Below are positions 5,377-12,661 of a stretch of DNA of 20,841 nucleotides, in pieces. Both the position numbers and the translations under genes were made by a program. The notes beneath the pieces were generated by a model. The model saw only the letters and a list, made by a program, of their open reading frames with translations, ran no database searches and had not been told where the DNA came from. Positions within the stretch are counted from its first letter, which is position 1. Each line of letters starts with the position of its first letter. Source of the DNA: a virus; IMG/VR virus record IMGVR_UViG_3300045999_007492, positions 1-20,841 of that record; one strand, given 5' to 3'.

Positions 5377-7134
5377 ATGGTGCAGTCTATTCAGCGCATG
5401 GCCGCTAAGATTTTCAAACGCCCGCAACTCACTGGCACCATCGTCGAGCCGGTCACGGAGTCGGAGATCAACGATGAACAGATTCCGGGCTATGCGGAAC
5501 TTCGCGAATTGCGCGAAGGCACGATGGACTATACAACGTGGCTTCAGTCCAGCTATAGCTATGAGATGCAGCGGCGCAAAGCCTACTATGAGATGACACA
5601 GGTCGAGACCGATGCGGGCAGCATTGCGGGCATGGAGGAGACCTATATCACTCCGGGGCAGTGGAATCTTGCACACAGCGGCCCCGGCTGGCAGGACCTT
5701 CGCGCCATGCTGCCTGATGCTACCGAGGAGACGTGTGTCAAGCCTGTCATGACGAACCTTTGTCAGGTCATCATCGACAATCGGCAGGTGGTCTATGATT
5801 CACCGGCAGAGAAGCGCGAGGTGCTTGTCAATGGCAAGGTCGACGTCGCGTATACCAATACGCTGAAGCTGCTTTACGATGCCTGTGCGCATGATCTTGC
5901 GAGCAAGCATCTCTGTAAGTGGACAGGACTCTTCGCCACGGCATTCCAATGCGTGACCTATGATGAGTTGGACGACCGCCTCATCAAGACGAATCTCGAG
6001 CCCTATCGCGTCATGGTCATCGATGTGCCGCAGGCGCGGGGCAATCTGCAGCACCCAGACTGCATGGTGGCCATCGCTCAAGACCTTGAGAACATCGCGG
6101 ACATCGACCGAGACGAGACTTTCCAGGTCACTTGGCAGGTTTGGTGGCGGGATATGTGGTGGTACGAGCAGCAGCCGGGTGTGCCGTACAAAGATGTCAA
6201 TTTGACGCAGGCGGGCTACAACACCAACCCCTTCAAAGATAACAAGGGCCGTTCAGTTAAGCCCGTCCTGGTCGTTCACGATAACCCCACGGTCACGCGC
6301 GTGCATGAGCCTGGTAGCGATATCCTCGTGAATCAGAATCAGGTCATAGACCGCATGCTCACAGGGGCTGCGCACACCATCGAGTATCAGAACTTCGCAG
6401 TGCCTGTTATCACTGGAGCAGACCTTGAAGAGGTCGAGAGCCAACCCTATAGCCCTGGCGCGCCGCAGGTCTATCGCAATCCTGACACCTCTTTCCAGTT
6501 CGCGCATCCCGCTGCCCCCATCGGCGAAGTAGTTGGTGCCGATACTCGTATCATGCGCACGTTCGCGCGGCTGCACTCCATCGACCCTGAACTCGTCGAC
6601 CCTGAGACCAAGGTACAGTCGGGTGTCTCGCGCATGCAGGCGCGCACGGCCCTCGTCGAACGCCGTAATCAGGAGTTCCCCAAGTGGAACGTCTACGAGC
6701 GCGAGAGCTTCTGGATTAGCATCATCGTTTGGAATGCTTTTCATCCGTCGCAGACTTTGGCAGTGCCCGACCGCTATCCGCGCCCTAACGGTGTTGACAT
6801 CGAGATGCTTGTGCAGTTCGGTGAAGTGGACCTCAGTGTTGATCCTCTCACGGAAGCCACAGTCATCGATATGTATCTGCGCAATGACCTTATCACCCGT
6901 GCAGACGTGATTGCCTCCAATCGGCGTGTGCCGATTCAGCGGGCCACGGAGATTCTCAAGCAGATTCAAGAGCAGAACCAGAAGGACAAACCTGAGCCTA
7001 CTTCTCTGCTCAAGGAGACAACTCCGCGCATCGGACAGAATGGTAATCGCCCCATGGTCAATGAACGCGACCGCAGCAAGACCGGAGGCAATACCACGAG
7101 CGGCACGGGCAATATCACCATCGGCGGTAACTAA
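5377..7134 (+). CDS. Portal protein
   Basis: The 585-residue product sits immediately after the large terminase, preceded by GAGAGG (5365-5370, 6-nt spacing), and has the size and layout of a portal: the dodecameric channel at the capsid vertex. A Trp-rich beta segment VTWQVWWRDMWWYEQQPGVP (about 251-270) suits the wing. The segment VQSGVSRMQARTALVERRNQ (about 412-431) ending near FPKWNVYERESFW is the long helix typical of portal proteins, where an SG motif precedes a helix and a crown or stem region. The last 80 residues are low-complexity and hydrophilic (KQIQEQNQKDKPEP, then GGNTTSGTGNITIGGN), expected to be a flexible crown. The stop TAA overlaps the next ATG. Specific subfamily is uncertain, but position and architecture make the call solid. 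Confidence 0.82.
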   Translation: MVQSIQRMAAKIFKRPQLTGTIVEPVTESEINDEQIPGYAELRELREGTMDYTTWLQSSYSYEMQRRKAYYEMTQVETDAGSIAGMEETYITPGQWNLAHSGPGWQDLRAMLPDATEETCVKPVMTNLCQVIIDNRQVVYDSPAEKREVLVNGKVDVAYTNTLKLLYDACAHDLASKHLCKWTGLFATAFQCVTYDELDDRLIKTNLEPYRVMVIDVPQARGNLQHPDCMVAIAQDLENIADIDRDETFQVTWQVWWRDMWWYEQQPGVPYKDVNLTQAGYNTNPFKDNKGRSVKPVLVVHDNPTVTRVHEPGSDILVNQNQVIDRMLTGAAHTIEYQNFAVPVITGADLEEVESQPYSPGAPQVYRNPDTSFQFAHPAAPIGEVVGADTRIMRTFARLHSIDPELVDPETKVQSGVSRMQARTALVERRNQEFPKWNVYERESFWISIIVWNAFHPSQTLAVPDRYPRPNGVDIEMLVQFGEVDLSVDPLTEATVIDMYLRNDLITRADVIASNRRVPIQRATEILKQIQEQNQKDKPEPTSLLKETTPRIGQNGNRPMVNERDRSKTGGNTTSGTGNITIGGN

Positions 7135-7856
7135 TGGACGAGTTTCTCAACGGGCTTAGTGCCGACCTGGATGCGTTCCTGGAAGACATGCAGGGGCGCG
7201 TTGAGGCTATGACCGACGATATCCTGACGCAGGTCGAAGAGGATAATCTGAGTCGTTCCGACCTCATGTTCTGGGCCGCTGCGGTAGCAATCGCCCTCGG
7301 CCCAGAACTGAGGCGTTTGAATACCTTCATGTCCTCCCGTAGCCTAAAGATTGCCGAGCAATTCGGCGATGATGAACTTGCTCGAACCTATAGACGCAAA
7401 GCCATGCTCATGGCTGATGCCAATATCGGTATCGCAGCCGCTGCCATCAATGCCAAGACCCAAGAGACAGTCATTGCAGGCGTCAGGGGCCGAGAACTTG
7501 CGGACGGCATCAGAACTATCATCGAACAAGAGATGGCAGATTTTGTTAAATCCATGGACACAACGGTGTCCTTGTTTGACCGTATTGCTATCCGAGATGT
7601 CGGCGAAACAAGAGATAACCTCTGGATCTATATGGGACCTGCAGACAATCGCAATAGGAAGTTCTGCGCGGATATCGTGCGACGCAAAGTGGCCTTCACT
7701 CCGAGTGGCATTGAGAAGCTGAACGAGCATCCAGACCTGCATAAGTATGTTCCTCCCAATGTGAGCGTTCTTTGTGGGGGATACGGCTGCCGCCATGTGT
7801 GGTGGCCCGTAAGCAACGACTACGTCCAGCAAGCGGGACTAAGGATTGAGTCATGA
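7134..7856 (+). CDS. Minor head protein (SPP1 gp7 / Mu gpF-like head morphogenesis), candidate
   Basis: The 240-residue product follows the portal with a TAATG overlap (7132-7136), the normal place for a minor head protein carried inside or attached to the portal. Its N-terminal two-thirds is helical (SADLDAFLEDMQGRVEAMTD; MADANIGIAAAAINAKTQET). The C-terminus has the head-morphogenesis signature in which a Cys-containing turn is followed by a short strand and a Cys-x-His end: NRKFCADIVRRKVAFTP (about 180-196), then VSVLCGGYGCRHVWWPV (about 210-226). Known members of the family have a C-x2-C or C-x-C variant with a final HPNCRC-like motif; here the order is FCADIV then CGGYGCRH. It is shorter than Mu gpF, so it may be a reduced version. 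It overlaps the next gene by ATGA. Confidence 0.65.
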   Translation: MDEFLNGLSADLDAFLEDMQGRVEAMTDDILTQVEEDNLSRSDLMFWAAAVAIALGPELRRLNTFMSSRSLKIAEQFGDDELARTYRRKAMLMADANIGIAAAAINAKTQETVIAGVRGRELADGIRTIIEQEMADFVKSMDTTVSLFDRIAIRDVGETRDNLWIYMGPADNRNRKFCADIVRRKVAFTPSGIEKLNEHPDLHKYVPPNVSVLCGGYGCRHVWWPVSNDYVQQAGLRIES

Positions 7857-8374
7857 CTATCAATGTCAAAGGCTCTGCTACTTACGGACGCAAGAAGCTA
7901 GACCGGATGAAAATCCGTAAGGAAGTCGCACACCGTATCAAAGAATATATCATGGAGCGAGTCAGCATAAGAGGACAGGGGGCCAATGGTAAGCTGAAGG
8001 GCTATTCGACCAATGCTCTCCCCATCTTTAAGCCAGGCGCAGGTCAAAAGCCTATGCAAAAGCCCTCACGAGGATGGGGAGCTTTCTATCAAGGCGGCTA
8101 TAAGCAATATCGAGACGAAGCCGGTCTCATCTCCAATAAGTTCGTCTTCTCCAACAAGGGGGCAGCCTGGCGAGACTGGATGAAAGCTACGCAGGAGCCC
8201 GACGGGCCATTGCGCTTTGGTTTCTCAGATTCGTTAAACGTGGAGGCAGCCGATAAAGCTATTGAGAACGGACGAGAGGATATGCTTGACCTGAGCGCCA
8301 TTGAACTCAATCGATTCGGACAGGATTACATAGAATTAGCTCTTGAGCAAATCTGGACTGAAGAAAGAGCTTGA
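7853..8374 (+). CDS. Phage virion morphogenesis / neck protein, candidate
   Basis: The start overlaps the previous stop (ATGA 7853-7856) and has AAGGA at 7841-7845. The 173-residue basic protein contains GANGKLKGYSTNALPIFKPG (about 43-62), then WGAFYQGGYKQYRDEAGL (about 75-92). Later come a strand-rich LRFGFSDSLNVEAADKAIEN and a C-terminal helix. This resembles proteins annotated as virion morphogenesis or tail completion, where a G-x-Y-S motif and a G-G-Y-x-x-Y-R turn precede a strand and an A-x-K-A helix. Role by position: attached to the minor head protein and head-neck assembly. The similarity is remembered, not computed, and the gene could alternatively be a capsid inner protein. It is the last gene before a promoter, so it probably ends the terminase transcription unit. 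Confidence 0.5.
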   Translation: MTINVKGSATYGRKKLDRMKIRKEVAHRIKEYIMERVSIRGQGANGKLKGYSTNALPIFKPGAGQKPMQKPSRGWGAFYQGGYKQYRDEAGLISNKFVFSNKGAAWRDWMKATQEPDGPLRFGFSDSLNVEAADKAIENGREDMLDLSAIELNRFGQDYIELALEQIWTEERA

Positions 8375-8399
8375 CTCTTGGTATATTTCTTGATAAAGT
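8371..8399 (+). promoter_or_regulatory. Sigma-70-type promoter for the capsid operon
   Basis: TTGACT (8371-8376; 5 of 6 consensus), 17 bp, then TAAAGT (8394-8399; 4 of 6) with an extended TGA immediately before it. The transcription start would be near 8406. It overlaps the stop of the upstream gene and precedes the scaffold start by about 65 bp, with the 5' leader forming two small hairpins. Confidence 0.65.
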
Positions 8400-8404
8400 A
8401 GGCT

Positions 8405-8446
8405 TGCTACCATAAGTAGCACCTCCATCCCGGTCTCTCTGCCGGG
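8405..8446 (+). other. Two 5'-leader hairpins upstream of the scaffold gene
   Basis: TGCTAC-CATAA-GTAGCA (8405-8421, 6-bp stem) lies at the predicted 5' end of the transcript from the 8371 promoter. A second hairpin CCCGG-TCTCTCTG-CCGGG (8429-8446) follows. No T-run follows, so this is more like a stabilising leader or operator than a terminator. The first repeat could also be a repressor site at the start point. Confidence 0.45.
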
Positions 8447-8470
8447 TCACCAAACAGAGTAGGAGTGACA

Positions 8471-9154
8471 ATGAGTGAACCCGTACAGGACGAGCAGTCC
8501 GAGACGGCGACGCAGAATGCTGCCCCGTCTGAACCCGTTGAAAAGCCCCATACCGACGATGTAAAGAAAGCCAAAGCAGAAGCTGCGCGCATGGCGAAAG
8601 CTCTTTCCGACCTTCAGAAGAAGGCTCAGGAACTTGAGGATTTCAAGAAGAACGCCGAGCGCGAAAAGATGTCTGCTGAAGAGCGCATCAAGGCCGAGAA
8701 AGAGGACCTTGCTCTGCAGCTCAAGCAGCACCAGGAGAACCTCGCTGCCGCTCGTACCGAGCTGGAGCAAGAGCGTCTCATCAACAAGCTCATCGCTAAC
8801 GGCCTCGACGACCCCGATTTTGGCTCGTTGATTATCAAGAACTTCAATGCGGAGGATGAAGCCTTTGAGGACTTCGTTGGACGCATGAAGACGAGCAAGA
8901 AGTTCGGGCGATTCTTTAAGGGAGAGCAGCAGAAGGCAGAGGCTCCTGAACAACCTAGACCGACTGCGCCTACGGCCCCTAACTCCGGGTCTCAGCGTTC
9001 AAATCGAGCGGCTGATGAGGTCTCCGAGGCGGATAAGCGTCTTGCAGAGGACCGATACCCCAAGGATAAGGCCAAGCAGGCAACATTCCTGAAGAACCTG
9101 GTGGAAGCCCGCCGCATTCGCAAACAAAACGAGGTAGACTATGGTCGAGGGTAA
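8471..9154 (+). CDS. Capsid scaffolding protein, candidate
   Basis: The 227-residue protein begins at ATG 8471 after AGGAG (8461-8465, 5-nt spacing); an in-frame GTG at 8465 is inside that site. It is highly charged, Ala/Glu/Lys-rich, and has a strong coiled-coil stretch over about residues 31-107 (KKAKAEAARMAKALSDLQKK, then QELEDFKKNAEREKMSAEER and LALQLKQHQENLAAARTELE). A conserved-looking LINKLIANGLDDPDFGSLII (about 102-121) follows, then a disordered Pro/Ser linker (PRPTAPTAPNSGSQ) and a basic C-terminal helix that would contact the coat protein. This coiled-coil plus basic tail layout is the usual scaffold design in HK97-type phages, and the location two genes before the major capsid protein fits. 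Scaffolds assemble inside the procapsid and exit. No protease domain is present. Confidence 0.8.
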   Translation: MSEPVQDEQSETATQNAAPSEPVEKPHTDDVKKAKAEAARMAKALSDLQKKAQELEDFKKNAEREKMSAEERIKAEKEDLALQLKQHQENLAAARTELEQERLINKLIANGLDDPDFGSLIIKNFNAEDEAFEDFVGRMKTSKKFGRFFKGEQQKAEAPEQPRPTAPTAPNSGSQRSNRAADEVSEADKRLAEDRYPKDKAKQATFLKNLVEARRIRKQNEVDYGRG

Positions 9155-9617
9155 GAGCGGAGAAAAGAAGAAGAGCCTGCAGGAGCGAATCGCTGAGAAG
9201 GCCAAGAGCCGCGCGTTCAATCCTACCTTCCTTGACGGTAAAGCCCAGCTCTTCAATATCAGGAACTACGGTGTCGATTACACTGCAGGCGGACAGCTTG
9301 CGGCGCGCTTTGTCGCGAACGATGACGCCCGAATCAGCATGATGCGCGCGCAGGGATATATGTTCCCCGATGAGTGGGACACTGAACTTCCTCGCCGCAC
9401 CTTTGGTGGCCTTACGCTTATGCTCCGCGAGCAGGAAGCGGCTGAACATCGTCGAAATGTACTCGAAACCCTTGCAAGGCAACAGGACGCCAAGCGAGCG
9501 GACATTCCTGATAATCTCAATAAGCCCTGGCAGCAGGGCGGTGTTCAGGGCGCGATCGAGCGCGTCACTGGGCAGGCCAAGGCGAACTATACTCGGGAGC
9601 CTATCACTCCCGACTAA
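9141..9617 (+). CDS. Hypothetical protein between scaffold and capsid genes, 158 residues
   Basis: ATG 9141 overlaps the scaffold end by 14 bp, with GAGG at 9131-9134. The product is basic at its start (MVEGKSGEKKKSLQERIAEK), then FNPTFLDGKAQLFNIRNYGV and a compact middle with FPDEWDTELPRRTFGGLTLM. A helical LREQEAAEHRRNVLETLARQ follows, and the C-terminus is Gln/Gly-rich and probably flexible. No membrane segment, no Cys, no recognisable catalytic motif. A virion or assembly role is likely from the context. I do not recognise the family; an inner capsid or assembly factor is one possibility. Confidence 0.75.
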   Translation: MVEGKSGEKKKSLQERIAEKAKSRAFNPTFLDGKAQLFNIRNYGVDYTAGGQLAARFVANDDARISMMRAQGYMFPDEWDTELPRRTFGGLTLMLREQEAAEHRRNVLETLARQQDAKRADIPDNLNKPWQQGGVQGAIERVTGQAKANYTREPITPD

Positions 9618-9621
9618 CCAC

Positions 9622-9635
9622 GGCCCTGCGGGGCC
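9622..9635 (+). other. Tetraloop hairpin upstream of the decoration gene
   Basis: GGCCC-TGCG-GGGCC: a 5-bp all-GC stem with a UNCG-type loop (UGCG), ending a few bases before a very strong Shine-Dalgarno (AGAGGAGG, 9638-9645) of the next gene. No T-run follows, so it is not an intrinsic terminator; an mRNA-stabilising or processing element is likelier. Confidence 0.55.
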
Positions 9636-9652
9636 AAAGAGGAGGTTGATCC

Positions 9653-10144
9653 ATGCCGGATCTCAAGCCCGTTAGCAATCATACGCGCACCCAGCGTTAC
9701 TACCTCGCGGCCTCGCAGACGATCAATGTTGGCGATCCCGTTCTTCTCAACTCGGCAGGCTATGTCGAAAAGGCCACGGCTGCGTCCGCGACCCTTCTCG
9801 GTATCTGCGCAGAGAAGATCACGGCGTCTACTGTTGGTCAGGCGGTCGTTGTCTTCGATGATCCCGATCTCGAGTTCGAGATCCTCGCGGACGATGTGGC
9901 TGAGGCCATCCAGACCGCCGTCGGTGAGACGCACGACCTCGTCGTCACGGGCGGTGCGTTCCTTGCCAATCTTGGTGCTACCACTACCAACGTCATCAAG
10001 GTGCTGGCAGTGAACACCAATTTCGATCCGCTTCTCGACGGCGAGACCATCTACGGTTCTTCTCTCGCGGGTAACTTTGTTCCCCCGTGGAATGACAAGA
10101 AGAAGATCCGCTGCAAGTTCGCCATTCACCAGAAGGCTAACTAA
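9653..10144 (+). CDS. Capsid decoration / head-stabilisation protein, candidate
   Basis: The 163-residue product precedes the major capsid protein, where small capsid-cement proteins are commonly encoded. It is beta-rich with alternating hydrophobics: RYYLAASQTINVGDPVLLNS (about 15-34), GYVEKATAASATLLGICAEK (36-55), then GQAVVVFDDPDLEFEILADD (62-81) and THDLVVTGGAFLANLG. The pattern of a G-D-P-V turn, an A-T-A stretch leading to LLGI and a following VxVFDDPxxEF strand recurs in the cement proteins of several siphovirus families. No Cys cluster or membrane segment is present; the basic end (KKKIRCKFAIHQKAN) could bind capsid or DNA. Codons ending in C are frequent, as in the capsid gene, consistent with high expression. 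Ribosome site is strong. The fold is inferred, not shown. Confidence 0.6.
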   Translation: MPDLKPVSNHTRTQRYYLAASQTINVGDPVLLNSAGYVEKATAASATLLGICAEKITASTVGQAVVVFDDPDLEFEILADDVAEAIQTAVGETHDLVVTGGAFLANLGATTTNVIKVLAVNTNFDPLLDGETIYGSSLAGNFVPPWNDKKKIRCKFAIHQKAN

Positions 10145-10153
10145 TTTAATCCT

Positions 10154-10169
10154 AGCGGGGCAACCTGCT
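10154..10169 (+). other. GNRA tetraloop hairpin upstream of the major capsid gene
   Basis: AGCGGG-GCAA-CCTGCT (6-bp stem with one G-U pair, GCAA loop) sits between the decoration stop (10144) and the capsid Shine-Dalgarno (GAAGGAGG, 10171-10178). No T-run. Same design as the hairpin before the decoration gene: stable tetraloop, then strong ribosome site. Confidence 0.5.
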
Positions 10170-10187
10170 TGAAGGAGGAAAAGGACC

Positions 10188-11114
10188 ATGGCAGTTGCTA
10201 GTTTGATGCAGCTCTTCCGCGAGACGGACGAGCGTTTCCTCTCGATCTTTATGACCGAGTGGGCTGTTGCTGAGAACGAAGTTGCCCCGCTCGTTCGTGA
10301 GCGCGACCTTCAGGGCCGCGATCATGACCGTTATGCGGAGCGTTATCTCGGTACGGCTACCGCCCCCATCGCGGGCGAGGGCCAGCCGTTCACCTACATC
10401 AGCCCGAATGAGGGTAAGTCGGTCGAGATTCTCACCGACATCTACCAGTTCGGCATGAAGGTGACGGAAGAGATGCGCGACTTCGGTCGTGGCGGTTGGA
10501 ACGAGTATCCCTCGATGATGGTCGACGTGTATAACCACACGAAGGTCGTCATGGTTGCGAACCTCCTCAATCGCGCGTTCAATTCCAGCTACGCCACCCT
10601 TTACGATGCGAAGGAGCTTTGCGCTACCGACCATCCGCTGGCTGGTGGCGGCACGGCCTCCAACGAACTCGCTACGGCGGCTGACCTCTCCGAGGCGACC
10701 GTTGAGGCGATGATCGAGCTTATGCAGCGTACCCCGAATGAGGACGGTGTTCTCATCAACCGGTATCGCCCGACGCTCCTCATCACCTCTCCGTCGACTT
10801 GGGGCACGAACGTGCGTCTTACCCAGTCGCAGTTCACCACCGACGTGTCGAGCAATCGCGGCGACAATACTGTCAACGCGATCACCTCGGTCTACGGGCT
10901 TCAGACCTTCACGCACCCCTACCTGCAGGACGCGGATGCCTCGTTCATCCTCGACTCTGCTCGTACTCCGCTTGAAGTCATCTACGCCCGCCGTCCGACG
11001 CTCTACCCCGGCTACATCGAGCAGGGCACCCGTAACTGGGTGTGGACCAGCAAGATGCAGCTCGCGGTCAAGGCGACCGGCTGGCGCGGTATCGTGGGTA
11101 CTGCTGGAGCCTAA
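10188..11114 (+). CDS. Major capsid protein
   Basis: The 308-residue protein has the expected size, position and composition of an HK97-fold coat protein without a fused protease or scaffold domain. The start MAVASLMQLFRETDERFLSI is followed by an E-loop-like polar segment (GTATAPIAGEGQPFTYISPN, about 55-74), then a long helix (NEYPSMMVDVYNHTKVVMVA, about 105-124; LNRAFNSS). A polar loop with AGGGTASNELATAADLSEAT, the strand-rich RPTLLITSPSTWGTNVRL (about 194-211) and a C-terminal GTRNWVWTSKMQLAVKATGW complete the chain. The pattern of a spine helix and a final TGWRG-like strand is consistent with Mu/N4-type coat proteins. Codons are strongly biased toward C-ending and GC-rich choices, as for the most highly expressed gene. 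The Shine-Dalgarno (GAAGGAGG) is excellent. Assembled inside a scaffold shell encoded upstream. Confidence 0.83.
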   Translation: MAVASLMQLFRETDERFLSIFMTEWAVAENEVAPLVRERDLQGRDHDRYAERYLGTATAPIAGEGQPFTYISPNEGKSVEILTDIYQFGMKVTEEMRDFGRGGWNEYPSMMVDVYNHTKVVMVANLLNRAFNSSYATLYDAKELCATDHPLAGGGTASNELATAADLSEATVEAMIELMQRTPNEDGVLINRYRPTLLITSPSTWGTNVRLTQSQFTTDVSSNRGDNTVNAITSVYGLQTFTHPYLQDADASFILDSARTPLEVIYARRPTLYPGYIEQGTRNWVWTSKMQLAVKATGWRGIVGTAGA

Positions 11115-11139
11115 TTAACGGTCGGCACCTAGTGTGCTA

Positions 11140-11180
11140 ACCAGAATCTGGGCCCGGTTGTCGGGCTCAGATTCCCTGGT
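11140..11180 (+). other. Long hairpin after the major capsid gene
   Basis: Core stem of 12 bp, AATCTGGGCCCG (11145-11156) with CGGGCTCAGATT (11162-11173), loop GTTGT, one G-U pair. It is extended by ACCAG/CTGGT (11140-11144 with 11176-11180) across a 2-nt bulge, about 17 bp in all. It is followed not by a T-run but within a few bases by the next gene's Shine-Dalgarno. Likely a capsid mRNA 3' stabiliser or attenuator that lowers expression of the downstream connector gene. A smaller stem GGCAC-CTAGT-GTGCT (11124-11138) precedes it. Confidence 0.6.
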
Positions 11181-11194
11181 CATGGAGGGGGACC

Positions 11195-12169
11195 TTGTCT
11201 ACATACAACGTTTTGCTGTATCGGCAAGGGGGGACTTTGTATCTCGACGAGCCCCTTCCAGACCAGCCTTCTGCTTGCACCATCTCAATTACCCAGTTGG
11301 ATGGTAACGGCCTGGCTGATCTCGGCGGTGGATTCGCGAACATTACAGATGTCGCTGCCACGGTCGATAATCTCGTGCTTACTCTACCTGCTAAGGCTTC
11401 GCCTTGGCGCACTGTGACCCCTACTGCTACGGCAGGCACCATTGGGGACCTAACGGCAGAGGGCCGACGTTTCCTCCTTAATCGCGGCGGACGCAAGCGA
11501 TGGGCGCGAGTATCCGAGTTTGATACCGCTGGGGGAGAGGTTACCGAGGTTCGGTTCGACGAGGGCATTGATTATGCCGTCAAGACTGGCGATACCATCA
11601 AGGGTGTTCGCTGCTCGTACACCGTCAACTGGGCGTCGGTTTCTAGCACGTTCGTTGGACGTGTCAAAGCCACTTGGAAAGTCACTGTAGAAGGCACTGT
11701 GCGCACCATCGTCAAAGTGTACGACGTGGTTAAGCAGGTGCTGTTCTGCCCCGCTACTTGGACGGATGTAGGTCGTTTGCGCCCTGATGTAGACAACGAA
11801 CTCTCCAAAGTTCAAGATAAAGAAATGCTCATTCAGCAGGCCTGGCAGGATATTGTCAGAGACCTCGACGCGATGGGCATTCGACATAATCTCGTCATCC
11901 CCGATGGAAGTACTATTCTTCGGGATGCCGCTGTGCTACAATGCCTAATCAATCTGACACAGTATCAAGGGCTGGCTGCGCCCCCTGGATACATAGGACA
12001 GACGGATGACTACATTGATGCACTGGAAGCCAAGAAGCAGTCCATCCTCGGAAAGTTCGCAATCCCTGTGGACTTCAATCAGGATGGCAACTTGGACACG
12101 ACTGAGCAGTACGGGAACAAGCGGCAGGTATGGTTCCGCCGTCCCCCTCGGTCTAAAGGGCGCGACTAA
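11195..12169 (+). CDS. Head-tail connector / neck protein with an EF-hand-type loop, candidate
   Basis: TTG start at 11195 behind GGAGGGGG (11184-11191); no nearby in-frame ATG. The 324-residue product opens with beta strands (MSTYNVLLYRQGGTLYLDEP, CTISITQLDGNG, VDNLVLTLPA), has a middle beta domain with SYTVNWASVSSTFVGRVKAT, then a helical C-terminal half (LSKVQDKEMLIQQAWQDIVR, DYIDALEAKKQSILGKF). An N-terminal beta domain followed by a helical bundle suits the connector or adaptor position between capsid and tail. At 293-304 the sequence DFNQDGNLDTTE fits the EF-hand or dockerin loop with Asp1, Asn3, Asp5, Gly6, Asn7, Leu8, Asp9 and Glu12, so calcium binding is likely. The stop overlaps the next start (TAATG). 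Name is from position; no confident family match. Confidence 0.5.
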   Translation: MSTYNVLLYRQGGTLYLDEPLPDQPSACTISITQLDGNGLADLGGGFANITDVAATVDNLVLTLPAKASPWRTVTPTATAGTIGDLTAEGRRFLLNRGGRKRWARVSEFDTAGGEVTEVRFDEGIDYAVKTGDTIKGVRCSYTVNWASVSSTFVGRVKATWKVTVEGTVRTIVKVYDVVKQVLFCPATWTDVGRLRPDVDNELSKVQDKEMLIQQAWQDIVRDLDAMGIRHNLVIPDGSTILRDAAVLQCLINLTQYQGLAAPPGYIGQTDDYIDALEAKKQSILGKFAIPVDFNQDGNLDTTEQYGNKRQVWFRRPPRSKGRD

Positions 12170-12645
12170 TGGCTCTTGATTGTGTCATCCGGCGTCTATA
12201 CGCCACCATCTGCCGGGACCCGGATACGGGCGAGGGGGGACTGGTTCCCACGGCCTCTGATTTCCATGCGGAGGGGTTCAGCCGGGTTGACAACATTCGC
12301 ATTCCTAATGCGGTCAAGGGCTCGGTCGATCGCATGGTCGAGATTGACTACCTCGGCACCGATAAATATCAAGCCTTCGCTAATGGCGCGGGCACTAGAC
12401 GCCGCGCTACGCATAGGCTCCTCATGCGAATCGGATATTTCGCGGGGGATAACCACAACGAGACGCAAATGGTCATCGCGGCGGATGATAGCCTAATCGG
12501 GCTCTACATCCAGAAACTTGACAATATCCATGGTGAATGCGAAGGTCTCTGCCTTGAGAAGGTCGAGGTGGATTCCAGCGAGGTTATCAAGCTCGATAGC
12601 CAACGCTACGAGCTGCAGATGAGTCTCAAAGTACAGGTCTATTGA
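12169..12645 (+). CDS. Tail terminator / head-tail joining protein, candidate
   Basis: The 158-residue protein starts at the TAATG overlap (12167-12171), with AAAGGG at 12155-12160. It is beta-rich: LDCVIRRLYATICRDPDTGE near the start, FSRVDNIRIPNAVKGSVDRM (about 38-57), then HRLLMRIGYFAGDNHNETQM (82-101). A C-terminal pair of strands follows, SEVIKLDSQRYELQMSLKVQ. The mix of a central LLMRIGY strand, a D-x-x-L helix and two closing strands is typical of small tail-terminator or connector proteins that sit between the connector and the tail tube gene. No motif is diagnostic and similar folds occur in other neck proteins. It is followed after 16 bp by the tube gene with a good ribosome site. 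Confidence 0.45.
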   Translation: MALDCVIRRLYATICRDPDTGEGGLVPTASDFHAEGFSRVDNIRIPNAVKGSVDRMVEIDYLGTDKYQAFANGAGTRRRATHRLLMRIGYFAGDNHNETQMVIAADDSLIGLYIQKLDNIHGECEGLCLEKVEVDSSEVIKLDSQRYELQMSLKVQVY

Positions 12646-12661
12646 CCACGGGAGGCCGCAA

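Noticed and set aside
8429-8446. Possible intrinsic terminator CCCGG-CCGGG after the 7853-8374 gene.
   Set aside because: No T-run follows and it lies downstream of a good promoter, so it was treated as a 5'-leader hairpin.
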